Assembly (NCBI GenBank): GCA_025459195.1
Contig: JALORF010000026.1
Coordinates: 1 to 41,558, forward strand
Length of the DNA stretch: 41,558 bases
Direction: 5' to 3'
Origin: Beijerinckiaceae bacterium
GTDB lineage: Bacteria; Pseudomonadota; Alphaproteobacteria; Rhizobiales; Beijerinckiaceae
A program made the position numbers and the translations under genes. This document shows positions 1-6,840 of the stretch, piece after piece. The notes beneath the pieces were generated by a model that did not search any database, was not told the DNA's origin, and worked only from the letters and a program-made list of their open reading frames with translations. Each line of letters opens with the position of its first letter. Within the stretch, counting starts at the first letter, position 1.

Positions 1-863
1 GGCCCGTCAGGTCTGTCGGGGCGATGCACGAGGGTCACCAGCACGAAGGAGATCACCAGCAGCAGATACCATGCGCCCATCTTGTGCAGCGTCACCGGTC
101 GCCAGCCTGCGCCTCTCTGGTTCGGATAGAGCCAGGTGCCCGTCATGGTGCCGATGTTCTCGGCAATCCACAGGAAGACCGAGGTCAGGAAGGCCGCGAG
201 CAGCAGCGGCATCCAGCGTGCGGTGACATCGACCGTGAAGTAGATGCGCGTGCGCCAGAACACGAGAAACGTGGCGGCAAACAGCGCGTAGCGCACATCC
301 CATGTGTAGTGATGGCTGAAGAAATTCACATAGATCGCGACCGCCAGAACAACGGTCGACCAGAACGGGGGATAGGCAACGAAGCGCATGTCGAAGATGC
401 GGATGACGCGCGCGATGTAGGAGCCGACGCAGGCATACATGAAGCCGGTGAAGAGCGGCACATCGCCAATGCGGATCAGGCTTGGCTCCGGATAGGACCA
501 GGAGCCCATCGCCGTCTTGAACACCTCCATCGCCGTGCCGACCAGATGAAACAGGAAGATGACCTTCGCCTCGTCCCAGGTTTCCAGCTTTAGGGCGAGC
601 ATGGCGGCCTGGACCAGGAAAGCGGCCACCAGCAGGGCGTCGTAGCGGGCGATCGGCCAGTCTGGCTGCCAGATCAGCTTGCTGACGATCAGCATGCCCA
701 GCATCAGCCCGCCAAACAGGCAGGCCCAACCCTGCTTGAAGCCGAAGATGATGAACTCGGCCAGCCAGGGATGCAGGCGCGCCAGCATGGCGCGGACCCG
801 CCGGTGCGCCTGGGCCAGCCAGGGAGCGTAGTGGCCGGCCTTGCCGCTTTCGAGGGGGGTCAT
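1..863 (-). CDS. DUF817 family integral membrane protein (YoaT-like), 3' end cut by window
   Basis: Reading leftward from an ATG at 863, an open frame of 287 codons runs to the window edge without a stop, so the C terminus is missing, probably by only a few residues. The product is a polytopic membrane protein. The stretch VIFLFHLVGTAMEVFKTAMG followed by SWSYPEPSLIRIGDVPLFTG and MYACVGSYIARVIRIFDMRF is typical of DUF817 proteins, whose function is unknown. The ATG overlaps the recF stop in a TGATG junction, so translation is probably coupled to recF. The longer-looking frame at 7-729 on this strand is an out-of-frame shadow with unnatural Arg/His/Pro composition. Family assignment is from memory of the conserved segments; the function is unassigned. 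Confidence 0.85.
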   Translation of the reverse strand, partial: MTPLESGKAGHYAPWLAQAHRRVRAMLARLHPWLAEFIIFGFKQGWACLFGGLMLGMLIVSKLIWQPDWPIARYDALLVAAFLVQAAMLALKLETWDEAKVIFLFHLVGTAMEVFKTAMGSWSYPEPSLIRIGDVPLFTGFMYACVGSYIARVIRIFDMRFVAYPPFWSTVVLAVAIYVNFFSHHYTWDVRYALFAATFLVFWRTRIYFTVDVTARWMPLLLAAFLTSVFLWIAENIGTMTGTWLYPNQRGAGWRPVTLHKMGAWYLLLVISFVLVTLVHRPDRPDG

Positions 864-1987
864 CAGGCCATCCTTTCCACCTGGCCCGGCGTCACGGCCA
901 GCCGGGCCGAGCCAGCGGGCAGGTCGCGGAACAGGCTGTCATCGGCACCGGTCATCCAGACCTGGCATCCCAGTTCGCCGAGCGCGTCATAAAGGGCCGC
1001 ACGCCGGCGCGGGTCGAAATGCGCGGCGATCTCGTCCATCAGCACGATCGGCGCAAGCCCGCTCATGGCCGCCACAAGCCGCGCATGGGCGAGCACAAGC
1101 CCGACCAGCAACGCCTTCTGCTCGCCGGTCGAGCCCTGCTCGGCGGCGATGTCCTTGGGGCCATGCCGCACCTTCAGATCGCTGGCCTGCGCGCCAATCA
1201 GGGTGCGGCCCGCTGCCTTGTCGCGTGCCCGGTTCTGTTTCAGCAAGGCCCGGTAGGCATCCTCGGCATCGACGGCAGCCAGCGTTCCAACCAGCCGGTC
1301 AAGCTCCCCATCAAGCGCCAGCATCGCCCAGGGGAAGGGCGAGGCGTCATCGCGCGAACGCGCAATCAGCGCGCCCAGTCGCGCAACCGCCTCGGCGCGG
1401 GCGGCAGCCACGGCCACACCCAGTTCCGCGACCTGCCGCTCCACCGCATCCAGCCAGACGGTATCGTGCGGGCGCTCGTCGAGAATGCGGTTGCGGTCGC
1501 GCAAGGCCCGTTCCAGCGCGTTGGCACGCGCGCCGTGCTCCGCGTCGATGGCCAGCACCAGCCGGTCGAGAAAACGCCTCCGGTCTCCGGCCGAGCCACG
1601 GAACAAGCCGTCCTGCTCCGGCGTCAGCCAGACCACGCGCACATGCTCGGCCACCGCGGTGAGCGTGGATGATGGCGCGCCATTGATGCGCTGGATGCGG
1701 CTGCGCCGTCCGGCCTCATCCGGCTCGCCAAGGCCAAGCCCGATCTGCGTCTCGTCCTGGAGCCGCACCGACACGGCAAAGCCGCCAGCCGCTCCGCTGC
1801 GGGCCATGTCCGCGAACTCGGCGCGGCGCAGGCCGCGCCCCGGTGTCAGCAGCGAGATGGCCTCGAGGATGTTGGTCTTGCCGGCGCCGTTCTCGCCGGC
1901 CAGGGCCACGAGCGGGGCAGCCACGGGCAAGGCGAGGTCGGCATAGGACCGGAAGTCGCTGAGCGCGAGATGAGCAAGGCCCGTCAT
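863..1987 (-). CDS. recF: DNA replication and repair protein RecF
   Basis: This 374-residue SMC-like ATPase loads RecA at single-strand gaps with RecO and RecR. The N terminus MTGLAHLALSDFRSY is the usual RecF opening. Walker A is GENGAGKT at residues 31-38. The ABC-type signature appears as STGEQKALLVGLVLAHARL, and Walker B as IVLMDEIAAHFD near the C terminus. The frame stays open upstream to 2080, but that extension is not RecF-like, so the ATG at 1987 is chosen. The gene overlaps the following DUF817 gene by one base. It lies about 3.2 kb upstream of dnaA and points away from it, rather than following dnaN as in many bacteria. All key motifs are intact, so this looks like a functional, relocated recF. 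Confidence 0.96.
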   Translation of the reverse strand: MTGLAHLALSDFRSYADLALPVAAPLVALAGENGAGKTNILEAISLLTPGRGLRRAEFADMARSGAAGGFAVSVRLQDETQIGLGLGEPDEAGRRSRIQRINGAPSSTLTAVAEHVRVVWLTPEQDGLFRGSAGDRRRFLDRLVLAIDAEHGARANALERALRDRNRILDERPHDTVWLDAVERQVAELGVAVAAARAEAVARLGALIARSRDDASPFPWAMLALDGELDRLVGTLAAVDAEDAYRALLKQNRARDKAAGRTLIGAQASDLKVRHGPKDIAAEQGSTGEQKALLVGLVLAHARLVAAMSGLAPIVLMDEIAAHFDPRRRAALYDALGELGCQVWMTGADDSLFRDLPAGSARLAVTPGQVERMA

Positions 1988-2133
1988 GGCCTGCGGTGTC
2001 GAGCCTGACGCGCGCCGGGTCAAGGCCCTGCCATGCGCAATTCGGTGCGAAGCGTGCATGTTTGCCAATGGACCTGCCAACCAGCCTGCGCTAGCCCTTG
2101 GGCAACGACATCAGAACCTTGCTGGAGGCAGCC

Positions 2134-2907
2134 ATGGCTTACGAGACAATCCTGGTCACGACGTCGGGAGCCGTCGGCGTCATTACCCTCAACCGTCCCC
2201 AGGCGCTGAATGCGCTCAACGGCAAGCTGATCGCCGAGGTCAACAAGGCCCTGGATGGCTTCGAGAAGGACAAAGGCATCGGCTGCATCATCATCACCGG
2301 CTCGGAGAAGGCCTTTGCCGCCGGTGCCGACATCAAGGAGATGCAGTCGCGCCGGTTTCCCGGAACCTATCTCGACGACAAGTTCGCCGAGTGGGACCGC
2401 ATCGGCCAGCGCCGCAAGCCGATCATCGCGGCTGTGGCCGGGTTTGCCCTGGGCGGTGGCTGCGAGCTGGCGATGATGTGCGACATGGTGATCGCCGCCG
2501 ACAACGCCCGCTTCGGCCAGCCCGAAATCAACCTTGGTGTGATGCCGGGGGCGGGGGGCACGCAGCGCATGGCCAAAGCCATCGGCAAGGCCAAGACCAT
2601 GGACCTGTGCCTCACCGGCCGGTTCATGGATGCCGCCGAGGCCGAGCGGTCGGGCCTGGTGGCGCGCGTCGTGCCGCTGGCGGACCTCATGGCCGAGACC
2701 ATGAAGGCTGCCACCACGATGGCCGGCAAGTCGCAGGTTGCGCTGCAGATGACCAAGGAAACCGTGAACCGCGCCTTCGAGACCACGCTGGCGGAAGGCC
2801 TGCGCTTCGAGCGCCGGCTGTTCTCGGCGATGTTCGCCACCGCCGACCAGAAGGAGGGCATGGCCGCCTTCGTCGAGAAGCGCAAGGCCGTGTTCAGGAA
2901 CAAGTGA
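2134..2907 (+). CDS. Enoyl-CoA hydratase (crotonase family)
   Basis: The 257-residue product hydrates trans-2-enoyl-CoA to 3-hydroxyacyl-CoA in fatty-acid beta-oxidation. The oxyanion-hole segment [11 protein letters not shown] and the segment [19 protein letters not shown] are present. Both catalytic glutamates are visible, one in GGGCELAM and one in [20 protein letters not shown], which supports real hydratase activity rather than another crotonase reaction. The ATG at 2134 follows a GGAGG at 2124-2128; an in-frame ATG at 2098 lacks support. An enoyl-CoA hydratase upstream of rpsT-dnaA is a common arrangement in Rhizobiales. The downstream lyase begins two bases after the stop, so the two are probably co-transcribed. 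Confidence 0.95.
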   Translation: MAYETILVTTSGAVGVITLNRPQALNALNGKLIAEVNKALDGFEKDKGIGCIIITGSEKAFAAGADIKEMQSRRFPGTYLDDKFAEWDRIGQRRKPIIAAVAGFALGGGCELAMMCDMVIAADNARFGQPEINLGVMPGAGGTQRMAKAIGKAKTMDLCLTGRFMDAAEAERSGLVARVVPLADLMAETMKAATTMAGKSQVALQMTKETVNRAFETTLAEGLRFERRLFSAMFATADQKEGMAAFVEKRKAVFRNK

Positions 2908-2909
2908 GC

Positions 2910-3908
2910 ATGTCAGAGCCCATCGCCACCGGCGCGTCGTCCATGCCACGGGTCCTGCCCGATTTCGCTTCTGTCCAGCGCGCCGCTGCGCGGCTGCAGG
3001 GGATCGCGACACGCACCCCTGTGATGACCTCGCGCACCGCCGACGAGGCCACCGGCGCACACCTGTTCTTCAAGTGCGAGAACCTGCAGCGCATGGGCGC
3101 CTTCAAGTTCCGGGGGGCCTACAATGCCATTGCCAGCCTTCCCGATGGCGTGCGCCAGCGCGGCGTCATCGCCTTCTCGTCCGGCAACCATGCCCAGGGC
3201 ATGGCGCTGGCGGGCCGCCTGCTCGGCGTGCCGGTCACGATCCTGATGCCGCTCGACGCGCCTGAGGCCAAGATTGCCGCGACACGCGGCTATGGGGCCG
3301 AGGTCATCCTGTTCGACCGCTACAGCCAGGATCGCGAGGCCCTTGGCCAGCAGATTGCCAGCGAGCGCGGCCTGAGCCTGATCCCGCCCTTCGATCATCC
3401 CGAGGTGATCGCGGGGCAGGGCACGGCCGCGATGGAACTCATCGAGGAAACCGGACCGCTTGATCTTCTGCTGGTCTGCCTCGGCGGCGGCGGGCTCCTG
3501 TCAGGCTCGGCGCTGGCGGCCCATGCCCTGTCGCCGGGCATCCGCGTCATCGGCGTCGAGCCGGAAGCTGGCAACGATGCCCAGCAATCGCTGCGGGCCG
3601 GGCACATCGTCAAGATCGCCGTGCCCAAGACCATTGCCGATGGGGCGCAGACCGCCGCGCTCGGACACTACACCTTCCCTCTGATCCAGCGCGATGTGGC
3701 CGATATCGTCACGGTCAGTGATGCCGAACTGGTCGAGACGATGCGATTCTTCGCCGAGCGCATGAAACTGGTGGTCGAGCCGACTGGCTGCCTCGCTGCC
3801 GCGGCGGCCCTCACGGCCAAGGTTCCAGTGCGCGGGCTGCGCGTCGGCATCATCATTTCGGGCGGAAACACCGATCTTGCCAGCTTCTGCCGGCTGCTGT
3901 CGGCGTAA
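2910..3908 (+). CDS. PLP-dependent threonine/serine dehydratase-type enzyme, possibly threo-3-hydroxyaspartate ammonia-lyase
   Basis: This is a 332-residue fold-type II PLP enzyme with no C-terminal ACT domain, so it is the short, non-allosteric type. The PLP lysine lies in GAFKFRGAYNAI, the substrate loop is SSGNHAQGMA, and the phosphate-binding glycine loop is LGGGGLLSG. The segments PKTIADGAQT and MKLVVEPTGCLAAAA, with the SGGNTDL end, resemble the group that includes threo-3-hydroxy-L-aspartate ammonia-lyase and serine racemase. I cannot choose between those and catabolic threonine dehydratase by eye. The ATG at 2910 starts two bases after the hydratase stop. The same frame is open back to 1986, but that upstream part is only the hydratase gene read in another frame. 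Confidence 0.9.
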   Translation: MSEPIATGASSMPRVLPDFASVQRAAARLQGIATRTPVMTSRTADEATGAHLFFKCENLQRMGAFKFRGAYNAIASLPDGVRQRGVIAFSSGNHAQGMALAGRLLGVPVTILMPLDAPEAKIAATRGYGAEVILFDRYSQDREALGQQIASERGLSLIPPFDHPEVIAGQGTAAMELIEETGPLDLLLVCLGGGGLLSGSALAAHALSPGIRVIGVEPEAGNDAQQSLRAGHIVKIAVPKTIADGAQTAALGHYTFPLIQRDVADIVTVSDAELVETMRFFAERMKLVVEPTGCLAAAAALTAKVPVRGLRVGIIISGGNTDLASFCRLLSA

Positions 3909-3953
3909 GCGCGCGGTTGCCCGAGCTTGCTGGCCGGGAGCGGCGGTTTCGCG

Positions 3954-3981
3954 TTGACGCTGCCGCAGGTTCGGATTATAC
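3954..3981 (+). promoter_or_regulatory. Candidate sigma-70 promoter of rpsT
   Basis: TTGACG at 3954-3959 is followed after 16 bases by TTATAC at 3976-3981. Transcription would start near 3988 and give a leader of roughly 115-120 bases before the rpsT ATG. This is the best -35/-10 pair in the gap after the lyase gene. It is a pattern call without experimental support. Confidence 0.55.
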
Positions 3982-4040
3982 GCCAGCCAACGTCCGGCCC
4001 TCGCAAGATGGCCCGGAACCCCAATTCCCAGCATGATGCC

Positions 4041-4084
4041 GTTTCCACGCGGATGCGTATCATCCGATTACGTTGCGTGGAAAC
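4041..4084 (+). promoter_or_regulatory. Structured 5' leader of rpsT
   Basis: GTTTCCACGC at 4041-4050 pairs perfectly with GCGTGGAAAC at 4075-4084. Inside this 10-bp stem a second hairpin forms: GGATG 4051-4055 with CATCC 4061-4065 around a five-base loop. The outer stem ends 11 bases before the GAGGA ribosome-binding site (4096-4100) of rpsT. Many ribosomal-protein genes are controlled by the protein binding its own leader; this structure is placed to do that for S20, but binding is an inference. Confidence 0.5.
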
Positions 4085-4105
4085 CGGACCCAAACGAGGA
4101 CGCCC

Positions 4106-4372
4106 ATGGCGAATACCAAATCCGCGAAGAAGGCTGCCCGCCAGACCATTCGCCGCACTGAAGTCAACAAGTCCCGCCGCAGCCAGATGCGCACCTATGT
4201 CCGCAAGGTCGAGGAAGCACTCGAGTCCGGTGATCAGGCCGCTGCCGCTGCCGCACTGAAGGCTGCCGAGCCGATCATGATGCGCGCGGTCCAGAAGGGC
4301 GTCGCCCACAAGAACACCGCCTCGCGCAAGGTCTCCCGGCTCGCAAAGCGCGTGAAGGCGCTCGCAAGCTGA
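4106..4372 (+). CDS. rpsT: 30S ribosomal protein S20
   Basis: The 88-residue basic protein begins [20 protein letters not shown] and continues with [20 protein letters not shown], which is characteristic S20 sequence. S20 binds 16S rRNA early in 30S assembly. The ATG at 4106 has GAGGA at 4096-4100. The frame extends upstream to 4073, but those residues do not belong to S20. It is preceded by its own promoter candidate and a hairpin leader, and followed by a clear intrinsic terminator, so it is probably a single-gene transcript. The position just before dnaA matches the usual Rhizobiales order. Confidence 0.97.
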   Translation: MANTKSAKKAARQTIRRTEVNKSRRSQMRTYVRKVEEALESGDQAAAAAALKAAEPIMMRAVQKGVAHKNTASRKVSRLAKRVKALAS

Positions 4373-4421
4373 CAAGACGGCCCGGCACCGTGGCCTCGTC
4401 CCGGTGCTGCATGCAAACAGG

Positions 4422-4455
4422 AAGGCCCTGCTCCTTGCGGCGCAGGGCCTTTTTT
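4422..4455 (+). terminator. Rho-independent terminator after rpsT
   Basis: AAGGCCCTGC at 4422-4431 pairs perfectly with GCAGGGCCTT at 4442-4451 (10 bp, ten-base loop), followed by four further T residues. It ends rpsT transcription and isolates it from dnaA. A 12-bp palindrome, CATGGCGCCATG at 4456-4467, follows directly; its role is unknown. Confidence 0.9.
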
Positions 4456-4762
4456 CATGGCGCCATGGTGCCTGCCGCTGCCATGACGGGGCGTAGCGGC
4501 CCAGCGCTGCTCACGCGACCTCGACCGTGACGCATTTACCGTAAGCTCAACAAATCGGCAGCGCTCCTTGAGCTTCGGGCTTGACTCGATGCAATGGGCT
4601 TTGCAGCCATCGGAAGCCGGCCAAGCAAAACAAAGCGCGCAAATTTAAACCTGATATGACAGATACTTAAATCGAAAGAAATCCGGCATAAGGGTTTTTG
4701 CCTAGAGTGGGCCGGAGAAGTCAGGTGCCGTGCAGGGCACGGTTGAAATTTTTCCATGAGCC

Positions 4763-4776
4763 TTAAACCGGTTTAA
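4763..4776. promoter_or_regulatory. 14-bp perfect palindrome upstream of dnaA
   Basis: TTAAACCGGTTTAA is a perfect palindrome containing two TTAA half-sites separated by six bases. That is one base short of the CtrA spacing of seven. It could bind a dimeric repressor or be a degenerate CtrA site. Confidence 0.35.
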
Positions 4777-4900
4777 TCACGGGCGGCTCCCGAGGGTTTT
4801 CACAGTTATCGTCGAGCGCTCCCGCGCTGTTCTGCATCTGGACCCGACGATCGCCGCCCCGCGCGGGAACTGCCCCCTTGCCCTCTCTCGAAACGACCCG

Positions 4901-4916
4901 TTAAGGTTTTTTTAAC
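4901..4916 (+). promoter_or_regulatory. CtrA-type box (TTAA-N7-TTAAC) upstream of dnaA
   Basis: TTAA at 4901-4904, a seven-base spacer GGTTTTT, and TTAAC at 4912-4916 match the full alphaproteobacterial CtrA consensus TTAA-N7-TTAAC. The site is about 275 bases before the dnaA ATG. The flanks extend it to a symmetric CCGTTAA/TTAACGG pair (4898-4904 and 4912-4918). CtrA is the cell-cycle master regulator in this class. Binding here is inferred from the motif only. Confidence 0.5.
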
Positions 4917-5023
4917 GGATGGGGGCCTCACCCCCACCCGATCACCAAAACACCAGATTTTGAGACCGCGCGTTGCAAGTGGGGGCGGGGAATGATGACG
5001 GCTGTTGTTAGGCCGGGGCAGGG

Positions 5024-5122
5024 CGGCATGACCACGAGATGGGTCATGCCGTGCAGGTCGCGGTCATGACGCCAACTCACCTGATGACCAAACCCGCCGG
5101 CGTCGGGGGCTGAGGACGCCGG
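5024..5122 (+). promoter_or_regulatory. Two strong hairpins in the dnaA leader
   Basis: Hairpin one: CGGCATGACC at 5024-5033 pairs perfectly with GGTCATGCCG at 5042-5051 around eight bases. Hairpin two: CCGGCGTC at 5097-5104 pairs with GACGCCGG at 5115-5122 around ten bases. Both lie 70-170 bases upstream of the dnaA ATG and would be in its 5' untranslated region if transcription starts further upstream. The heptamer GGTCATG recurs at 5062-5068. No T-run follows either hairpin, so they are not typical terminators. Confidence 0.45.
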
Positions 5123-5190
5123 ATACTCCTTGATCGTGGCGGAAGACAAACACGCGTGGCTGGCGGCAGCTTCGCGCGAAGGGCAGCTCT

Positions 5191-6636
5191 ATGTTTCTAG
5201 ATAGCGAACGCATGAAAGACGATGGCCGATTTGATCCAGGACCGATGTCCAGTGCCTGGGAACGGCTTCGCCAGAGGCTCAGGGGCGAGCTTGGCGAAGA
5301 TGTGTTCTCAAGCTGGTTCGCCCGCATGGAACTCGAGCGGATCGAGGCTGACATGGCCATCGTGTCCGTTCCGACACGCTTCCTGAAGAGCTGGATCGAA
5401 ACCCACTATGTCGAGCGGGTGAAGATGCTGGTGACGTCCGAATTGGGCATCGAGGGCGGTTTCGCCGTCGAGGTGCGCATGGTCAACCGCGAGCCGGCTC
5501 GACCCTCGGCAGGCACGCGCACAGCGCTCTCCAGCCAGGCCCCTGCGGCCCGTGCGCCGCTCTCGCCGCCGCCCATGGCAGCGATGCTGTCCGATCATCT
5601 GGGCTCGCCGCTGGACCGGCGCCTGGCGCTGTCATCTTTCGTGGTGGGCCGGTCCAACGCGCTGGCCTTTGCTGCCGCCGACCGGATTGCGGCCCTGATC
5701 GGCCAGCCCTCGCCCTACAACCCGCTCTATGTCCATGCCGGTGTCGGGCTGGGCAAGACCCATCTGGTCCAGGCTGTGGCGCAGGAAGCCATCCGGCTTG
5801 GCAAGAAGGTGGCCTATTTCACCGCCGACAAGTTCATGTACGGCTTTGTCTCGGCGCTGAAGGCGCAGACGGCCCTGACCTTCAAGGAGCAGTTGCGCGG
5901 CATCGACCTTCTGGTCATCGACGATGCCCAGTTCATCCAGGGCCGCTCGGTGCAGCAGGAGTTCGGCCACACCATCAACGCCCTGATCGATGCCGGCAAG
6001 CAGGTCGTCGTGGCCGCCGACCGCATGCCCGGCGAACTGGAAAGCCTCGATGAGCGGGTGCGCTCGCGGCTGGCCGGCGGGCTTGTGGTCGAGATCGGCC
6101 CGCTCGATGAGGAGTTGCGCCTCAAGATCCTGTCGGCGCGGCTTGCGGCGCTCAGCGCCGTTCACCCCACGTTCCACGTCTCGCCTGACGTCGCGGCCTA
6201 CGTGGCCCATGTCATTGTCACCAATGGCAGGGACCTGGACGGCGCGGCCAACCGGCTGCTCGCCCATTCCACCTTGTCAGGGGCGATCCTGACCATCGAG
6301 ACGGCGGAAGCGGCCATCCGCGATCTGGTCCGCCTGCGCGAACCCAGGCGGGTCAAGATCGAGGACATCCAGAAGCTGGTGGCGGCACGCTACAATGTCA
6401 GCCGGGCCGACATCCTGTCCGAACGCCGCACGGCTGCGGTGGTGAAGCCGCGCCAGATCGCCATGTATCTGTCGAAGTCGTTGACCTTGCGCTCCTTGCC
6501 GGAGATCGGACGGCGCTTCGGGGGGCGCGATCACACCACCGTCCTGCATGCAGTGCGCAAGATCGAGAAGGCACTCACCGATGATCGGGTGCTGACCGAG
6601 GAAGTCGAACTGCTCAAGCGCATGCTGATGGACTGA
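5191..6636 (+). CDS. dnaA: Chromosomal replication initiator protein DnaA
   Basis: This 481-residue AAA+ protein binds DnaA boxes and opens the origin. Domain I (about residues 20-95) includes AWERLRQRLRGELGEDVFSS. A Pro/Ala-rich linker follows, to about residue 140. The AAA+ domain has Walker A GVGLGKT at 184-190 and Walker B LLVIDDAQF near 240-248. Domain IV carries the DnaA-box-binding signature FGGRDHTTVLHAV near residue 443. Starts at 5191 (MFLDSERMKDD) or 5212 are both possible; neither has a strong Shine-Dalgarno, and 5191 is kept as the longer. A hairpin at 6635-6661 overlaps the stop and precedes dnaN by about 180 bases. Confidence 0.96.
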   Translation: MFLDSERMKDDGRFDPGPMSSAWERLRQRLRGELGEDVFSSWFARMELERIEADMAIVSVPTRFLKSWIETHYVERVKMLVTSELGIEGGFAVEVRMVNREPARPSAGTRTALSSQAPAARAPLSPPPMAAMLSDHLGSPLDRRLALSSFVVGRSNALAFAAADRIAALIGQPSPYNPLYVHAGVGLGKTHLVQAVAQEAIRLGKKVAYFTADKFMYGFVSALKAQTALTFKEQLRGIDLLVIDDAQFIQGRSVQQEFGHTINALIDAGKQVVVAADRMPGELESLDERVRSRLAGGLVVEIGPLDEELRLKILSARLAALSAVHPTFHVSPDVAAYVAHVIVTNGRDLDGAANRLLAHSTLSGAILTIETAEAAIRDLVRLREPRRVKIEDIQKLVAARYNVSRADILSERRTAAVVKPRQIAMYLSKSLTLRSLPEIGRRFGGRDHTTVLHAVRKIEKALTDDRVLTEEVELLKRMLMD

Positions 6637-6661
6637 CGCAAAGCGCCCCGCTTGAGGCGTC
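6635..6661 (+). other. Hairpin in the dnaA-dnaN gap
   Basis: GACGC-A-AAGCG at 6635-6645 folds against CGCTT-GAG-GCGTC at 6649-6661, giving two 5-bp stems with a small asymmetric bulge. It overlaps the dnaA stop codon. No T-run follows, so it could be a weak attenuator or an mRNA-stabilising end rather than a terminator. The rest of the 204-base gap holds no gene. Confidence 0.35.
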
Positions 6662-6840
6662 GCCAGAGGCAATTTCAGGACCCAATCCTGTTGATGGGCG
6701 GCGGGTGCGCCGGCGCCGGGCTTGCACCGGCCCGCCAGCTTGGGCATGGTCTTGCCATTCGGCTGGCATCATCGCTGCATGCTTGCTGCAGGGCAGTGTC
6801 CTGCCCGATCCCACCATCTGTTACGCAAGCCAGGTTGGTC

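Larger units (their letters stand above)
4456..5190. other. Long intergenic regulatory region upstream of dnaA
   Basis: No gene is supported in this 735-base stretch. Its left half (about 4600-4780) is AT-richer than its surroundings, with runs such as AAATTTAAA and a 14-bp palindrome. It also holds a GACTC (GANTC-type) site at 4583-4587, a CtrA-like box at 4901-4916, and several hairpins between 4920 and 5122. I did not find a consensus DnaA box (TTATCCACA) or a cluster of near matches on either strand, so an origin of replication here is not supported by eye. The open frames on the minus strand in this stretch have no family resemblance. Confidence 0.6.

Noticed and set aside
7-729. Long minus-strand frame of 240 codons
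   Set aside because: It is a shadow of the DUF817 gene in another frame; the composition (Arg, His, Pro, Gly rich) is unnatural and the conserved DUF817 sequence is in the frame starting at 863.
1986-2909. N-terminal extension of the lyase frame
   Set aside because: The first 308 codons are the hydratase gene read out of frame; the lyase begins at 2910 with conserved sequence.
4373-5190. Origin of replication
   Set aside because: The position and AT-richness are suggestive, but I found no DnaA-box cluster, so it is not annotated as oriC.
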